Positions 33,640-46,233 of a stretch of 60,000 nucleotides of DNA are shown in pieces. The notes under the pieces were generated by a model. It saw nothing but the letters and a program-made list of their open reading frames with translations. It was not told where the DNA came from and ran no database searches. Both the position numbers and the translations under genes were made by a program. Source of the DNA: Adiantum capillus-veneris (taxonomy: Eukaryota; Streptophyta; Polypodiopsida; Polypodiales; Pteridaceae); NCBI GenBank assembly GCA_014529385.2, contig CM043944.1:170649740-170709739 (forward strand), written 5' to 3'. Position 1 is the first letter of the stretch. Every line of letters starts with the position of its first letter.

Positions 33640-34020
33640 ATGAGGTAGAGTTATGATAGATACCCAAGTTTACTTTTGAAATTGCAATGGATACCCACAT
33701 AATGTTGGGATTGGCATAGATTAACTAACTAGCAAAGTTGATGTTGTATTTCTTATTGAAACTTGGGAGCATGATGTGAAGAGTGTGCAAGAGTGGGAGT
33801 GTGTTTCTATGGAGAAGAAGGAGATGAGATAAAGAGTGCCGGGTGGAGCTCAATACAACAAAGCATGTGGGAGAGAGCAGTGTGTGTGTTGTGGAGACGA
33901 AGGAGATGAGACAAAGAGTGGGTGAAGGTCAACACAACAAAGTGTTGTGCTCCCTTATTCTACTATAGATAATATGAATAGGGTTAAAGATGGGTTAGTA
34001 ATTGTCCGACTGGGCGAAAA

Positions 34021-34429
34021 CCTCCCACTTAATGGCCAATGTGGCCTAAGTAGACTAAAACAAAACTATGTACAAAACTTATACAATACAAATCATTACA
34101 TTAGCATCACCCCACACCCATCAACTCTATGCAATGTGAAAATAGCTCTATTGCTTAGCACTTCATAAGAGCATCTATAGTGTTTTCATCTTCATAAACT
34201 TTAACAAGATGGATATGCTTATTTTCCAATACTATGAAGTGATCACCTTTATGTGTTTTGTTTTGGAATGAAACACTTGATTCTTTGCCAAAGAAATGAC
34301 ACTTTCACTATCACAATGCAACATTGGAGTATGCTTACCCTTGTCCAACAGATCTCCTACTATATGTGCCAACCATAAAGACTCCTTGTCTAAACAAGGG
34401 CATGGCAAAGTGCTATGATATATATCCAT
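34021..34429 (-). pseudogene. copia RNase H scrap
   Basis: The minus strand 34429-34232 reads CLDKESLWLAHIVGDLLDKGKHTPMLHCDSESVISLAKNQVFHSKTKHIKV, the copia RNase H end, with the frame lost near 34240. A purine tract AAGTGGGAGG (34020-34030, minus) follows, with LTR-like sequence to about 33800. Origin family not clear. It lies inside LINE-1. Confidence 0.7.
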
Positions 34430-34634
34430 AAGCTATTTAAGGACAGGTTACATGGAGATGAACAATCCATAAGCTATTTAAGGACAGGTTACATGGAGAT
34501 GAACAATCCATAAGCTATTTAAGGACAGGTTACATGGAGATGAACAATCCATAAGCTATTTAAGGACAGGTTACATGGAGATGAACAATCCATAAGCTAT
34601 TTAAGGACAGGTTACATGGAGATGAACAATCCAT
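34430..34634 (+). repeat. 41-bp tandem repeat, five perfect copies
   Basis: Unit starts AAGCTATTTAAGGACAGGTT; copies at 34430, 34471, 34512, 34553 and 34594 look identical. The array begins where the copia scrap ends. Confidence 0.95.
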
Positions 34635-34778
34635 AGTTCCCTTCTCCTCACAACCACCATCTTGACACTCTTCGTGTTCTTACGAAGGAAAGTAGGAAAA
34701 AGGAAAACGATTGTATTGTTGCTTTGTGGACTTCAAGAAGTCTTTGATATGATTGCACGTAAAAATTTTTCTAGAAGA

Positions 34779-35026
34779 CTCGGGGGGTGCACTATGTAAT
34801 CATGTTAATGTATACAGTGAGTTCGATAGGAGGGGGTTTAAAATGTAAAAAAATTTAGTCAATTTAATAGAGATATATTAAAATAAAGGGTTTTTATATT
34901 CAATTTTGGAATATTTTCCTAAAATAAGGGGTCACTTTATTCATTCAAACATTTTAAAAGAGGGGTTTTTAAAATAACCCATGAATGCACATTATATACG
35001 GGGTATTGAATGGTGAACCCCTTGAG
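34779..35026 (+). mobile_element. MITE copy 2 (248 bp)
   Basis: Starts CTCGGGGGGTGCACTATG and ends GGTGAACCCCTTGAG, giving imperfect terminal inverted repeats. The interior shares GTGAGTTCRAYAG and similar AT-rich blocks with the MITE at 15004-15249, in the same orientation. No clear target duplication. Confidence 0.65.
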
Positions 35027-35079
35027 GGAGAGGAAGGGAAGAACTCCAAGTACCAAGTGAGTTTATGGTTTTAATTTCA

Positions 35080-36480
35080 AGCATCTATGAGAAGGTGATG
35101 TGTCAATTGTACATGGAAGAGAAATTTCAAATTTTTTCGTAAGCACTATTGGGGTTAAACAAGGATGTCCATAGTCACCAACTCTCTTCTGCCTATGCAT
35201 TGATCAACTAAAACAAATGTACTTAAGTTTCTGCAACAAGAAGGCATTGGAGGATACTATTTGTAATACAATAAACATGTTTTTTTGTTGTAGTGCTTCT
35301 AGTACATACTTTAGAGGATGCACTTAGGATGCACAAAAGCTTATGGTTGTTCTTGAGAACTTTTACTTGCATAGTGGGATGATTGTGAATGGATCACAAA
35401 AAATGTTATGCTTGTGAAAACCAACTATGAAGAGAAGCCATGCCCTGTGTACAACAAAGAGTGGTTGAGAGCTTTAAGTACCTTGGACTTGAGTTTTTGG
35501 CCAATCAAACGTGGCATGAATGTGCTATGCAATGTTTGGAAACTAGGAAGAGAACATAATATGCATTTGTGATGCAAGGGATATCAAATGTTGGGTTCTC
35601 AAGATGTACCTTTTAGACCCATTGGTGACACCAATTCATCTTTATGGAGTTGAAGGCTGGGGTGGGAGCATCTCAAAGTCTACTTGGAAAGAGTTTGAGA
35701 TGCAAGTATTTATGCTCAAAAGTAATGAACACAAACACCATTTATGCTCCTACTTCTTGAGTTGGGAAAACTTCCAATTGAGATTATGGGCATGGAGATG
35801 ATTGTGGAGTACAGAATAAAGATGCATCAAAACCCTTGACATCGACTTTTGATAATAGCCCGAGAAGCACGCCAAAAAGCTCAAAATACACATAAAAGCA
35901 TGATCTTGAGCACATGATGGATGTAAGACTTAAATTTTTTTTTGAGAGATGTGATGTATTACACTTTCGAGATGATGCCTTAATAGCCTCCCAAGTGAAT
36001 GAAGCTTTTCTACAACGCCAATAAATCCAAACTTGGCAGGAATCCGGTGGGTTATGCTTCATCCATTAATAAAATCATGTTCTTCACTGAAAAAGAAAAT
36101 CGTACCCGCCCTTATATATCTCTTGTTTGCAATATACATTGTCGCAGCCATTCGGCTTAGCTCTCACTCCCTTCGATGTGAGATGGGACATTGGAGCAAT
36201 AAAGAAGAGTCCGATCAATTGTGCACATTATGCTCATTGCAAGTTCAAGAGTCTGAGTACCACATACTACTAGAGTCCTCAGATTCTGCTCACATTCCAA
36301 CTTGCTTCCATCACATTTTTAGACATGACCTAAACCTACGTACCTTTCTCTACTAGCCATAGTGTGGGCTCTCCATTGTGATTCTCATCACCACAATCCT
36401 TGAGCATTGAGAATCACTTATCAACCCCATACCGTTAGTCAATCACATATATCTTTTGTACCATATGTCATATTTGACCT
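35080..36480 (+). pseudogene. LINE-1 reverse transcriptase and 3' domain
   Basis: Reads GVKQGCP near 35150, then SPTLFCLCIDQLKQ after one stop, the usual RT block before the active site. The active-site region itself is damaged: LINE-2 has YTDD where this copy has a short deletion near 35290. The thumb (DAQKLMVVLENFYLHSGMIVNGS) and a C-terminal zinc segment at 36217-36300 (LCTLCSLQVQESEYHILLESS, which has lost its last Cys) follow. The copy carries many stops and is inactive. Confidence 0.8.
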
Positions 36481-36485
36481 TTGAG

Positions 36486-37194
<709 letters not shown>

Positions 37195-37200
37195 ACATAC

Positions 37201-38157
37201 TTGCTACCATTTCTTATCAACAATGTGGCTGCCCTCGTTGCAGTACCATGCAATCATCAAGATGGGCAAGAGAATTTTGAAGGGCACCTTAGCAAACATG
37301 AGGTATATGTATTTAGATCGGGCCATGCAAGCTATCCTCATCCAGGGATTCACCTTCTAAGCGATCATGGAGTGGGTCTTAGGAATGATGCAGATAAACA
37401 CTTGCTCTCTCTGGATTGCCATTTATTGCCATTTTGGCACTCCTCTTGAAATAATTTTTGGCAGGGGACCAGGTTTTAGAGGAGACCTAGTAGGAGAGCT
37501 GATTGAGAAGTTGGGTATCTCACGACGACACTCAACTCCCTACTACCCACAATGCAATGGTTTGGTGGAAAAGGTAAATGGTATGATCTTCAAGATCATC
37601 ACTAAACATGTAAACAATCACAAAAGTGATTGAAAAAATCATCATATGGCTGCTCTTATTGCACTTCATTTCGCACATCCCTTGGGTTCACACCATATCA
37701 CTTGGTGTATGGTAAGGAAGCCATTTTACCCATTAAAGTAAAATTGGCTAGTCTCAGGGTGCTAGCTAGGCAGATGGAGCGCCCTAATGCTCATCTTCAC
37801 AACCATATTCTTGATCTAGAGAGGCTTCAACTAGACAGGGAAGATGCTATCAACTATTATGCAGGACATGCAGCAGAGCAACGTCGACTTACCTTCAACA
37901 AGGGACTTAGGGAAAACTAGGAAGGATAATTTTTTTTGACCCAGATGGGAGGGGCCATTCGTCATTAGAAAGTGCTACAACAATGGTAGCTACTGATTGA
38001 TGGATGTAGATGGTAGGCTCCACAAAACACGTGTCAATGGATGGAGGCTGAAGCTGTATTTTTTGAGGTTTGATCAAGCACCTATGATGCAAATCCTTGA
38101 GGAGGGAGACTGCTCCACCTCTAGTGAAGAAGAATCAAGTACAGAGCAAGAGACATA
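37201..38157 (+). pseudogene. gypsy-C integrase
   Basis: Frame 37367-37633 reads HFGTPLEIIFGRGPGFRGDLVGELIEKLGISRRHSTPYYPQCNGLVEKVNGMIFKIITKH. In FGRGPG the Gly stands where family members have the catalytic Asp (SDRGPG); NGLVEK holds the Glu. After a TGA the same protein continues at 37630 (SFRTSLGFTPYHLVYGKEAILPIKVKLASLRVLARQMERPNAHLH...EQRRLTFNKGLREN). Past a TAG at 37918 it goes on to WEGPF and NGSY/DVDGRLHKTRVNGWRLK-like sequence. It ends about 38157 with acidic residues. Inactive, but closely related to gypsy-B. Confidence 0.85.
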
Positions 38158-38171
38158 AATGCCTCTAGCTT

Positions 38172-38186
38172 CAGGGGGAGGGATAA
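38172..38186 (+). other. gypsy-C polypurine tract
   Basis: CAGGGGGAGGGATAA, immediately followed by the LTR start TGAGGGTCGC. Confidence 0.85.
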
Positions 38187-39116
38187 TGAGGGTCGCTTTT
38201 CAAAATTTTACTCCACCTCTCTCTTGGTATGCACTTGGTGGCAAGGCCTCAAGGACCCTAAGAGGAGGAGGGACCTGATGCATGAAATCACAAAAAAAAA
38301 ACTATGTATATGTTGTACATAGCTATGGTTTTGACACATTTGGATCTCAAAAATAAGGAGACGTAGGAACAAACCCTATGAAAAAGAAAATTCCACTGGA
38401 TGCTGATTCTACCCTACGATCACTACCTGACGGTCACTACAGGTGAAGAGTCAACATTAATAATGAAAGGGAGGAGAATCTTATGCATTATTGAGTTGGA
38501 GTCAACAAAATATTATCAAATTCAAGCATAATTCACTTGTGGAAACAAGGCTTGCACATGAAATCAAGAGGGGACCACCTAGAAGACTTTTGGAAGAAAA
38601 AAGATGGACACATATTTTTGTGGTATTTTTCTCTATTTTTTCATTTTGAAACGGAAAAACTTTTTAATAGCAAAGTTGTAGGCGTTGAGCTGATATTTTG
38701 GCTCCTATTTTTTAAAATAATTTTTAGAGCTACGGTTTGGGAGATATGGCTGAAATGGTAGAGCCTATTTGTCCACATGGAAAGAAGTCCTGATTATCCA
38801 ACTCCACACACAAAATTTCTTATAGGTTTCTCTCCATTATTGCTGTATTTTCTCTTATTTTATCAAGATTCTCTCAAATATTATAAGGAAGCTCTTGGAC
38901 TCAAGCTATGGAAGGTGGCATGGAGACAAACCTCGCCCATAATGGAGGTGATTAGGAGAAAATTGGTTAATAAGCAGGGCACACGGAGCTCTCTCATTGG
39001 TGGGAAGCCTCTAACCGAGGTTACTTTGTAATATGTCCTCTTCCTCATAATCTCTTTCCTAATCACTCTCTTGGCCTATAAAAGGAGGCCTCCTCTTTTG
39101 TAATTGTAACACACTA

Positions 39117-39157
<41 letters not shown>

Positions 39158-39596
39158 CCCCATATGCACACTATCCCATATATACATACCCACACACCTA
39201 CACATAGACACCCTTGTGCTACATGCTAGTAGCATGAACCCTAAACACATAATCACAACACCATCACCATCACCATGCACAAAATGAGCACCATATCTCC
39301 ACACACTTGAAATGAAGGATTGAGGGCACAATTTCAAGAAGAAGAATGATGGCTACACTCATGCTATTCCTCGCCATCAACTCCCATCGCTCCATTATGT
39401 ATCCTATGGTTTTGTCCCCTTCTCATCTTCTTGCCCTATGCTACCTATTGTATTCATCTTTTGTAAGCAATCAACACACTCCATCTTGGTGCCATACCTT
39501 GTGTCTTTTGGGATACACTTCATTGTGAGTATGGTTTATGCTTGTTCTTTCCATTTTGTTTATGTTGAGGTGTATGGACTCGCCACCATACACACA

Positions 39597-39661
<65 letters not shown>

Positions 39662-40014
39662 TCATATCATCTTGCTACTTGCATCTTAAGGTGTACGGAT
39701 TCGCCACCTTTGGTATGTGAAGTGAGAATACTTGCATGTTTCCCTTACCTCATTATCTTCCTTACTACATGCACGAGTAGAAAGCCCATCCTCACTCACT
39801 CACCATTCCTCTCATCTTGCTTTCCGACCACCCCATCCCACACTTGGGTGTGGATCTTGAGATTGCTTTCCATGGCATGTTTGATTGTGTATATGTATGC
39901 GTCCTAGTCGCATATCTTGCTAGGTGGTGCCCCTATTGTGTATCCCATGATGAGGCCACCGTACATAGTCTTGGTGTAGAGGCCACCCGGTCTATTGTGC
40001 ACTTCCGCCTCTCA
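38187..40014 (+). repeat. gypsy-C 3' LTR, about 1.8 kb
   Basis: Starts TGAGGGTCGCTTTTCAAAA, parallel to the gypsy-B LTR start, and ends CGCCTCTCA where copia-C coding sequence resumes. Holds a TATA box at 39077, (AC)n 39120-39155 and (CT)n 39598-39657. Short ORFs in it show no motif. Confidence 0.72.
39077..39084 (+). promoter_or_regulatory. TATA box of gypsy-C LTR
   Basis: TATAAAAG within TTGGCCTATAAAAGGAGGCC, identical over 20 bp to the copia-1 LTR at 1682-1701. Confidence 0.75.
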
Positions 40015-40956
40015 ACAACATCCCATGAAACCAGAATATGCTTTGTTTGTGGATGATACAACTTGTAACCTTTGCTTTCAGCACTATAACCAACAAAAAT
40101 ACATTTGACAGCCTAATCCTCCAATTTTTTGCATTGTGTTTGTGGCACCAAAGCACATGCCAAACAACCAAAAACAAGCATGTGCTCGATAGATGGCTTT
40201 CTATCATGCCATGCTTCATATGGAGTCATAGACTGCAACGCTTTTGTAGGACACCTGCTAAGTACATAAGTGACACATATGACAGCCTCAAGCCAAAAAG
40301 AATGTGGTAAAGCTTGACTCTTGACCATACATATTGCCATTTCGATAAAGGAACCTATTTTTCCTCTCAACAACGCCATTTTTCTGAGGCGTATATGGAA
40401 CTGTACATTGGTGTTTTATCCCACAACTAGCTAGAAATGCATTAAATTCATGAGACATGTACTCCCCCCCTTGATCGGAACGGAGGGTGCCCATAGTACA
40501 TTTCGAGACATTTTCAGCCATAGCAAGAAATTTCTTGAAGCACAAGTACACTTCGGACTTAGCTTTCAATGGATATACCCACACATTCCTAGAGTAGTCA
40601 TCAATGAAAGTCACAAAGTACAAGTAATTTCCCAAGGATGGAGTTTGCATAGGCCCACAAACATCACTATGCACAAGTTGCAATCTGCATGTAGCATGAA
40701 CTGACCCATCCTTTGGAAACTTTGCACGCTGCATTTTATCCAAAATATAGCCTTCACAAACATGTTTGACAGGTGCTTCAAGAGGCGGCAATGAAGCAAC
40801 CATATCAAATTTTTGCAAATGTAGCAAACTGGCAAAATTCAGATGCCCAAAACGTGCATGCCACAAGTTTGCATCTGAAATAGCCCTTGAATTTGCAATT
40901 GCATTTGCAAAATTTTGTCCAGACTTGTCATACAAAGTGATCTTATCCCACGGCAC
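40015..40956 (-). pseudogene. copia-C integrase
   Basis: One open frame from 40956 to 40288 holds the zinc region (NLWHARFGHLNFASLLHLQKF...CEGYILDKMQR; the first Cys of the pair may be changed). The catalytic core follows: LVHSDVCGPMQTPSLGNYLYFVTFIDDYSR, TLRSDQGGEYMSHEF, QKNGVVERKNR, i.e. D, D and E all present. A frameshift near 40330 leads to a second frame (40379-40113) with IEMAICMVKSQALPHSFWLEAV and TPYEAWHDRKPSIEHMLVFGCLACALVP. The frame changes again into GYSAESKGYKLYHPQTKHILVSWD before gypsy-C cuts it. This is the best preserved integrase core in the window. Confidence 0.88.
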
Positions 40957-42354
40957 AAAAGGTTAGATGCAACAATTCATCACCAAAACTGAGATCATGA
41001 ACTGTACATCTGTCATCCACAAATTTGACTACAAGTCCAAGTCTAGCAAATGCGAATACAGACAAAATATTCTTCTTGATCCTAGGACATAAAGTGCATC
41101 AACAAGTGTGAAAGAACTACCATTTGCAGCAATAAGCACAATCTTTCCAACTCTCTGTACTAGATAAGACGCATTGTGGTAGAAGTGACTGATCCCCATG
41201 AGGGACAGACTTGAGAGAGGTGAACAAATCACAATGTGAGGTAATGTGCTTTGTAGCACCACTGCCAAAATACCATACATGTGAACCTGCAATAACTAAC
41301 ATGCATGCATTATGGACAACAGGATTATAGGTACACTCTACACTAAATTCTGCATCAACATTAGCATCACAGTCTCCTTTCACAGAAGACTCAACAATAG
41401 CTGCATTTGTAGTGGAACCAGCATTTGCAGTGGACCCATCCTCTTTCTTCTTTGCCTCTTTGGTCTTCAACTTAGGACACTGTTTGATCAAGTGATCATT
41501 AGATTTACAATAATGGCAACACATCTTCTTTTTGCCCTTATCACCAGAATTTCAAGACGAATTGTTGCCAGCAGAAGCATTAGGAACAAGTGATTTTCCA
41601 CTCATAGAAAAACCATAAGAAGTGTCTGCATTGGTGTTACCACCCTTTCTTTGAGAAGAAATAAAAGCCTGTTCAATTGCATGCTATCTAGTCTTGTTTT
41701 TTCTAGAAAGTGACTCTTGCAACAGCAATGTACACGATGCATCAAACTTGACAAAATCAGGATTTCCTTGGGTCATAAGTCTCCAGGTACTAGCAAAAGT
41801 ATGGTAAGAGTCTGGAAAGGCATCAAGAACAATTTTCACAAGGGAACTGTCTAAAATGACTTCACTTGTAGAAATAAGTGGCTCATTGATGACATCATCA
41901 AGGAAAGTGTCCATATAATATTCCTCATGCATGATCTTTGATTCCAGCTCTTTACGCAGCAATGCAATTTTAGCCTCATTGCGACTAAAGACCAGCCAGA
42001 ATATCCCAAGCATGTTTGGCAGATTTCGATGAACAAATGTGGGAAGTAATAGTGCGCTTCATAGACAACACAATCAATGCATAAGCCTACACATCTTTGA
42101 CATCCCAATGAGATTGCTCAGCTGTAGGCAAAACAACTCTAGCTACAACAATCCTTGCGGCAAGACCTGCAATATCCTCAACATCACCTAGATCCTCAGA
42201 ACCATGAAGTACATCAGTGCCCTGCACAATATTCCAGATGCCCTTTGACACAAGAACATGTTGCATCATGTAAGCCCACATGGGGTAATTGTCCCCATCC
42301 AATCTGTCCTCAGGGCGGAAAACATCTTGAACACATCTGTGTTGTTGTCAGCCA
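40957..42354 (-). pseudogene. copia-C gag and protease
   Basis: Minus strand. The start Met at 42354 (ATG complement in GCCATGG) is followed by frame 42302 MDGDNYPMWAYMMQHVLVSKGIWNIVQG, the UBN2-type gag start. Frame 42013-41684 reads HTFASTWRLMTQGNPDFVKFDASCTLLLQE. The zinc knuckle CX2CX4HX4C (CCHYCKSNDHLIKQCPK) lies near 41524-41465. The protease active site at about 41285 reads SHVWYFGSGATKHIT; family members have DSGA, so the Asp is Gly here. Several frame breaks separate these parts. Confidence 0.82.
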
Positions 42355-42717
42355 TGGTAAATGTTGCACTTGATGTGAAAACTGCTCGAAAAGAGGAGAA
42401 ACGAAGCGGGAACAACACATGCTATATAGCACAAACCGTAGAAGACTGTAAGGGACTTGTTATGCAAAAAATGGTACTGACAAAAATTTTGCACAAAATG
42501 ATGAAATAGCATGTGCAATACTGCTTGTAGTGGAAACGGAGTTCGAAATAAGCCCAAATAAAAAATTTGAGCAGACTGAGCTCTGCAAGCATACCCAAAA
42601 ATTTTGTCGACCTGCAAACGCCCGCCAAAGCTCATTGAAATCGGAGAAAGTGAGCAGGTGTGTGCTGGAGCTACTGACGACTAAGCCCGGGAGGATGCAA
42701 CATGCTCTGATATCAAT

Positions 42718-42947
42718 TGTTCAAATTAGGCTTGCAAGAAAACACACACAGCTTGGAGAAGACGAAGGAAGCTCAAGGCACACAATAGAGAGTGTATTAC
42801 TTAGTGTGCAATGGAAATATGGATAGCCCTAGAGTGATGGACGTATATACAATGCACGGGTGAGAAAACCTCCTAAAGAGGGGAAAATTGCCCTGGCAGT
42901 CCTAAGTGTGTTCACACACATCACCACCACATGTATATGGTAATACA
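42718..42947 (-). repeat. copia-C 5' LTR
   Basis: 230 bp, TGTTCAAATTAGGC...TATGGTAATACA in plus orientation, matching both copia-B LTRs. Confidence 0.88.
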
Positions 42948-44010
42948 ATGTCTTTGTACAATACCAAACCTACTCCTTGTATAGTACCAAATCATTCTTG
43001 TTTATCACCAAATCATTTGCAAAGTACCCATATAACACTCTTCTGCATAGAGTTCTACAATGAGTCAAAAGTACCAAAAGAGTACCGAATCTGACTTTTT
43101 GCTATATGGCAATGGCCCTCCTCAATACCAAAGGTCTTTGTGTAGTATGCAAGACTCTATAAACTACCCAATTTGGTACTCTCTTGCATGCCAATGGTTG
43201 TACATAGTACCAATAGCCTAATGACAGTACCAAATATGGAAATAATATATCTATAGAGTACCAAAGCCTCACTCTATTTTTTTAAAGCCTAATTGTGTAG
43301 TACCAAAGTCTTTGTGTAGTACCAAATCTACTCCCTTTATAGTACCAAAGCATACTTGTTTATCCCCAAAGAATTTGCAAAGTACCCATATGGGTAATCT
43401 TCTGCATGGAGTTCTACTATGAGTCAAAAGCAGATGGACAGTACCAAATCTCACATTTTGTTTTATGCCAATGGTCCTTCACAGTACCAAAGGTCTTTGT
43501 ATAGTCCCGAAGCCTCTGTAAACTACCCAATTTGGTACTCTCTTGCATGCCATTGGTTTTACATTGTACCAAAAGCCTAAAGATAGTACCAAATATGGAA
43601 GTGTTATATATATATAATATCAAAGCCTCACTCTATTTTACAAAAGCATAATTATGTAATACCAAAGTTTTTGTGCACTACCAAACCTACTCCCTGTATA
43701 GTACCAAAGAATTCTTTTTTATCATCAAAGCATTTGTAAAGTACCCATATCGGTACTATTCTGCATAGAGTTCTACTATGAGTCAAAAGAGCAAAAGACA
43801 ATACCAAATATGACTTTTTGTTGTATGGCAATGGCCCGACATTGTACCAAAGGTCTTTGTATAGTACCCAAGCCCCTGTAAACTATCCAAATTGGTACTC
43901 TCCTGTAGGCCATTCGTTGTACATAATACCAAAATCCTAAAGATAGTACCAAATATGGAAATAGTCCTTTATAGTGCCATATGTTTTATGAATAGTCTCA
44001 AATTTTAATA
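42948..44010 (+). repeat. About 359-bp tandem repeat, three copies, TAGTACCAAA-rich
   Basis: The landmark TACTCC..TATAGTACCAAA lies at 42971, 43329 and 43688, followed each time by TTTGCAAAGTACCCATAT-like and TTCTGCAT.GAGTTCTAC blocks. I count roughly twenty RTACCAAA occurrences to 44260, mostly in one orientation, with a few inverted (TTTGGTAC). This looks like a dense array of protein-binding sites. Confidence 0.85.
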
Positions 44011-44325
44011 GCACCAAATGTTTTCTAAATAGTCTCAAATTTGACTCCTTTTGGTGTTGTCTAGCTCTTAAATGCTATTCTGTTTCATGGGGCAATGGTT
44101 GTATAATAACAAAGGCCCTCAGAAGAACCCACTTTGTTGTGTATTGATGTGTATTAGTTCTACATTGTACCAAAGAAGGTAGAAATGTATCATTTTGGTT
44201 ACGTAATATGACATTTTTGTACTCTATTGTACCATAATTGGTACCATCTACTACAACCATTTTTTGGCATTTTACCATCTACATGAAGTTGAAATTTTCT
44301 AACCTTTTTTGTTTTGGTGCCATAG

Positions 44326-46233
44326 GTTGAGTTATACCAAAGATTGAAGAAGACTCACCCTACAATGGTCGTGTCTCTTAGATGCTTTGAGGCATTAAAG
44401 CCATACTTTGTTTGGAAGTTGAAAGAGAGGTATACTATGCAAATGATCTATTTCAAAGAGGCTTTTAATCAGATGCTGCAAAACAGGTTTGGGCATCACG
44501 GGAAAGGTCACCTTTGCACTTGCTCCATATGTTGTAGAAGTGATGATACAGGAGAGTGTTTTGCAAACCAAGTAGTATGTCATCACATCACTAGTATGTG
44601 GGAATACATCATGTGCCCAAAGCCTCCAAATAGTGAATACCATGTCAAGAAATTATTGATGAGAGACTGCTCCCAATGTGGTGTACGGAAGTTGACATTT
44701 TGTCCCAGTGAGATAGTAGAGGACAACAAGGTCTTGTTTGTGAAGGTTTTCATGGATGTTGGAATGGGACAGGCTGATGCAGGTGGGAGTGAGAAAAAGA
44801 GAAAGGACTTGATTGTGCAACAAATGAAAAGTGCAGCTTTTCTTAGCCTATTTTCAGCCCATCTCACAAGCTTTATCAAGCACAACTTTGTCTTCCATTG
44901 GCAAGCCCAACAATTCAAGGATTGTTTGCTCAAGCTTCCTAGCAATGTCATTGTATTAGTTATTGACTTTGCACATATATCTTTTAAACTTTAGAATGAG
45001 ATTCATCCAATGCATTGGTGGTCTAGTCAAGTCACAATTCTTCTGCACATCACTTATGTAAGAAATGCAAAAGGTGGTGTTCAAAAGACGCTACACTTTT
45101 ACATATCAGATGATAGGCAACATGATACATTGTTTGTACAACATTGTTTCATGCTTCATGACAAGTGACTAAAACATCATGGACATTCTTTGAAGCACCA
45201 TTCAGTGTGGTCAGATGGCACTACTTCACAATTCAAAGCCCGCACATCTTACTATTTTGTGGCCAGGTACTATCAAATGATAGGCTTGCATATGATGCAT
45301 AATTTCTCAGCATCCGGCTATGGAAAAGGAGAGCATGATGGGGCAGGGGCAGTCATCAAGAGAACCTTGATGCATGAGGAATTGAAACCAGATGGCTGGA
45401 CTATGAAGTGTGCGGCTGATGTGGTCAACTTTTTGAATGCAACTTTTCAGCTAAGAGAACAGTCTCACAAGTCTAATACATGGAGAGTCTTTTGGATTAT
45501 TGGAGTGGAAGATGTGCAACGTGATCTCCAGTGGGACTGTCAGCACATTATGGGCTCCCGCTGGTTTCATTATGTTGATGAGTATTCAAAGGACAACCAG
45601 TGCACCGTACGCTTTCAAACACTTTCATGATTTTGTGATCCATGTATGAGTGGGCTATGGAGAAGATGAAAAATAGAATGCATATAGAAGAATGGAAATA
45701 TGTTTCCATCAAACCACTACCAGAGTCTCTAAATATGGGAAGGGACAACAAAGAGGATGATGTATATTCAAATTCTGTGTCAATGAGCCAAGTTTCTATC
45801 TTGCCATTGTATGAAGGATGCCCTAAAATGTTATGTGAAATGTTGCCCATTGGGGATGACTTTGCAGTGAAAGCAACCGAGGCTAAAGAGGACTTCTACC
45901 TTATCAAATGCACACAAGTGTTGTACTAGGCAATGAGAGCACAGAAGGATAAGTGGCATAACAAGATTGAGTAGAGGCAGGAAGGTTGTTGAAGGCTTCT
46001 ACTATGGCCAAGTGGAAGGAAAAGTTGATACATATAGCCTATTGGATCGAACATCTCCAGTCATGATCTACTCACATCTTGTAAGAGTCATACATTTCCC
46101 CATGGAGCCTATTGCAAGAGTCCTTAATCAGTTCAAGTTATCTAAGGAAGTATATCAGAACATATACAATAGCATTCCATATGATGATGATGAAAGCAAT
46201 GTTGCATCCATGTTACTTGAAACACAATTCTAG
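44326..46233 (+). pseudogene. TE2 transposase-like protein with Cys-rich N-terminal region
   Basis: From a likely splice acceptor (CCATAG at 44320-44325) one frame runs to 45630 with two in-frame stops (44992-44994, 45166-45168). It reads VELYQRLKKTHPTMVVSLRCFEALKPYFV, then a Cys/His-rich part (CTCSICC, CFANQVVCHH, MRDCSQCGVRKLTFCP). VLVIDFAHISF follows at about 44950, then HWWSSQVTILLH, VWSDGTTSQFKARTSYYF (45208) and HNFSASGYGKGEHDGAGAVIKRTL. Asp in VIDFA and SDG plus the later acidic GEHDG could form a DDE/D triad. The pattern (ID-FA, HW--QVT, SDG--QFK, HGK-DG-G--KR) matches, from memory, widespread uncharacterised eukaryotic transposase-like proteins; I cannot name the superfamily. Further frames at 45642-45929 and 45967-46233 (VVEGFYYGQVEG...VMIYSHLVRVIHFPM) look like its C-terminal part. 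An upstream exon is probably missing. Confidence 0.62.

Larger units (their letters stand above)
33640..36480 (+). mobile_element. LINE-1, non-LTR retrotransposon split by other repeats
   Basis: The endonuclease start (NCNGYPHNVGIGID...LTSKVDVVFLIETWEHD) is at about 33670-33790. RT and 3' parts lie at about 35080-36480 and match LINE-2 closely. Between them lie a copia scrap, a 41-bp array and a MITE. Confidence 0.78.
37195..40014 (+). mobile_element. gypsy-C, 3' part with LTR, inserted in copia-C
   Basis: Integrase end, purine tract and one LTR of a Tat-like gypsy related to gypsy-B. The 5' part and 5' LTR are gone, along with the left half of copia-C. The right edge breaks the copia-C polyprotein at ...HILVSWDVV. 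Confidence 0.8.
40015..42947 (-). mobile_element. copia-C, 5' half of a copia-B-family element
   Basis: The 5' LTR at 42718-42947, primer site complement at 42704-42715 (TGATATCAGAGC on the minus strand), gag, protease and integrase run leftward. They are cut at 40015 by gypsy-C. RT, RNase H and 3' LTR are missing. Confidence 0.88.

Noticed and set aside
34430-34634. CRISPR-like regular array
   Set aside because: Units are directly adjacent without spacers, in plant DNA; this is a simple tandem repeat.
42948-44260. Independent satellite DNA
   Set aside because: Considered for the 359-bp array, but the same RTACCAAA motif recurs right of the transposase-like gene at 46376-46430, which favours a transposon-end array. 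Not excluded.
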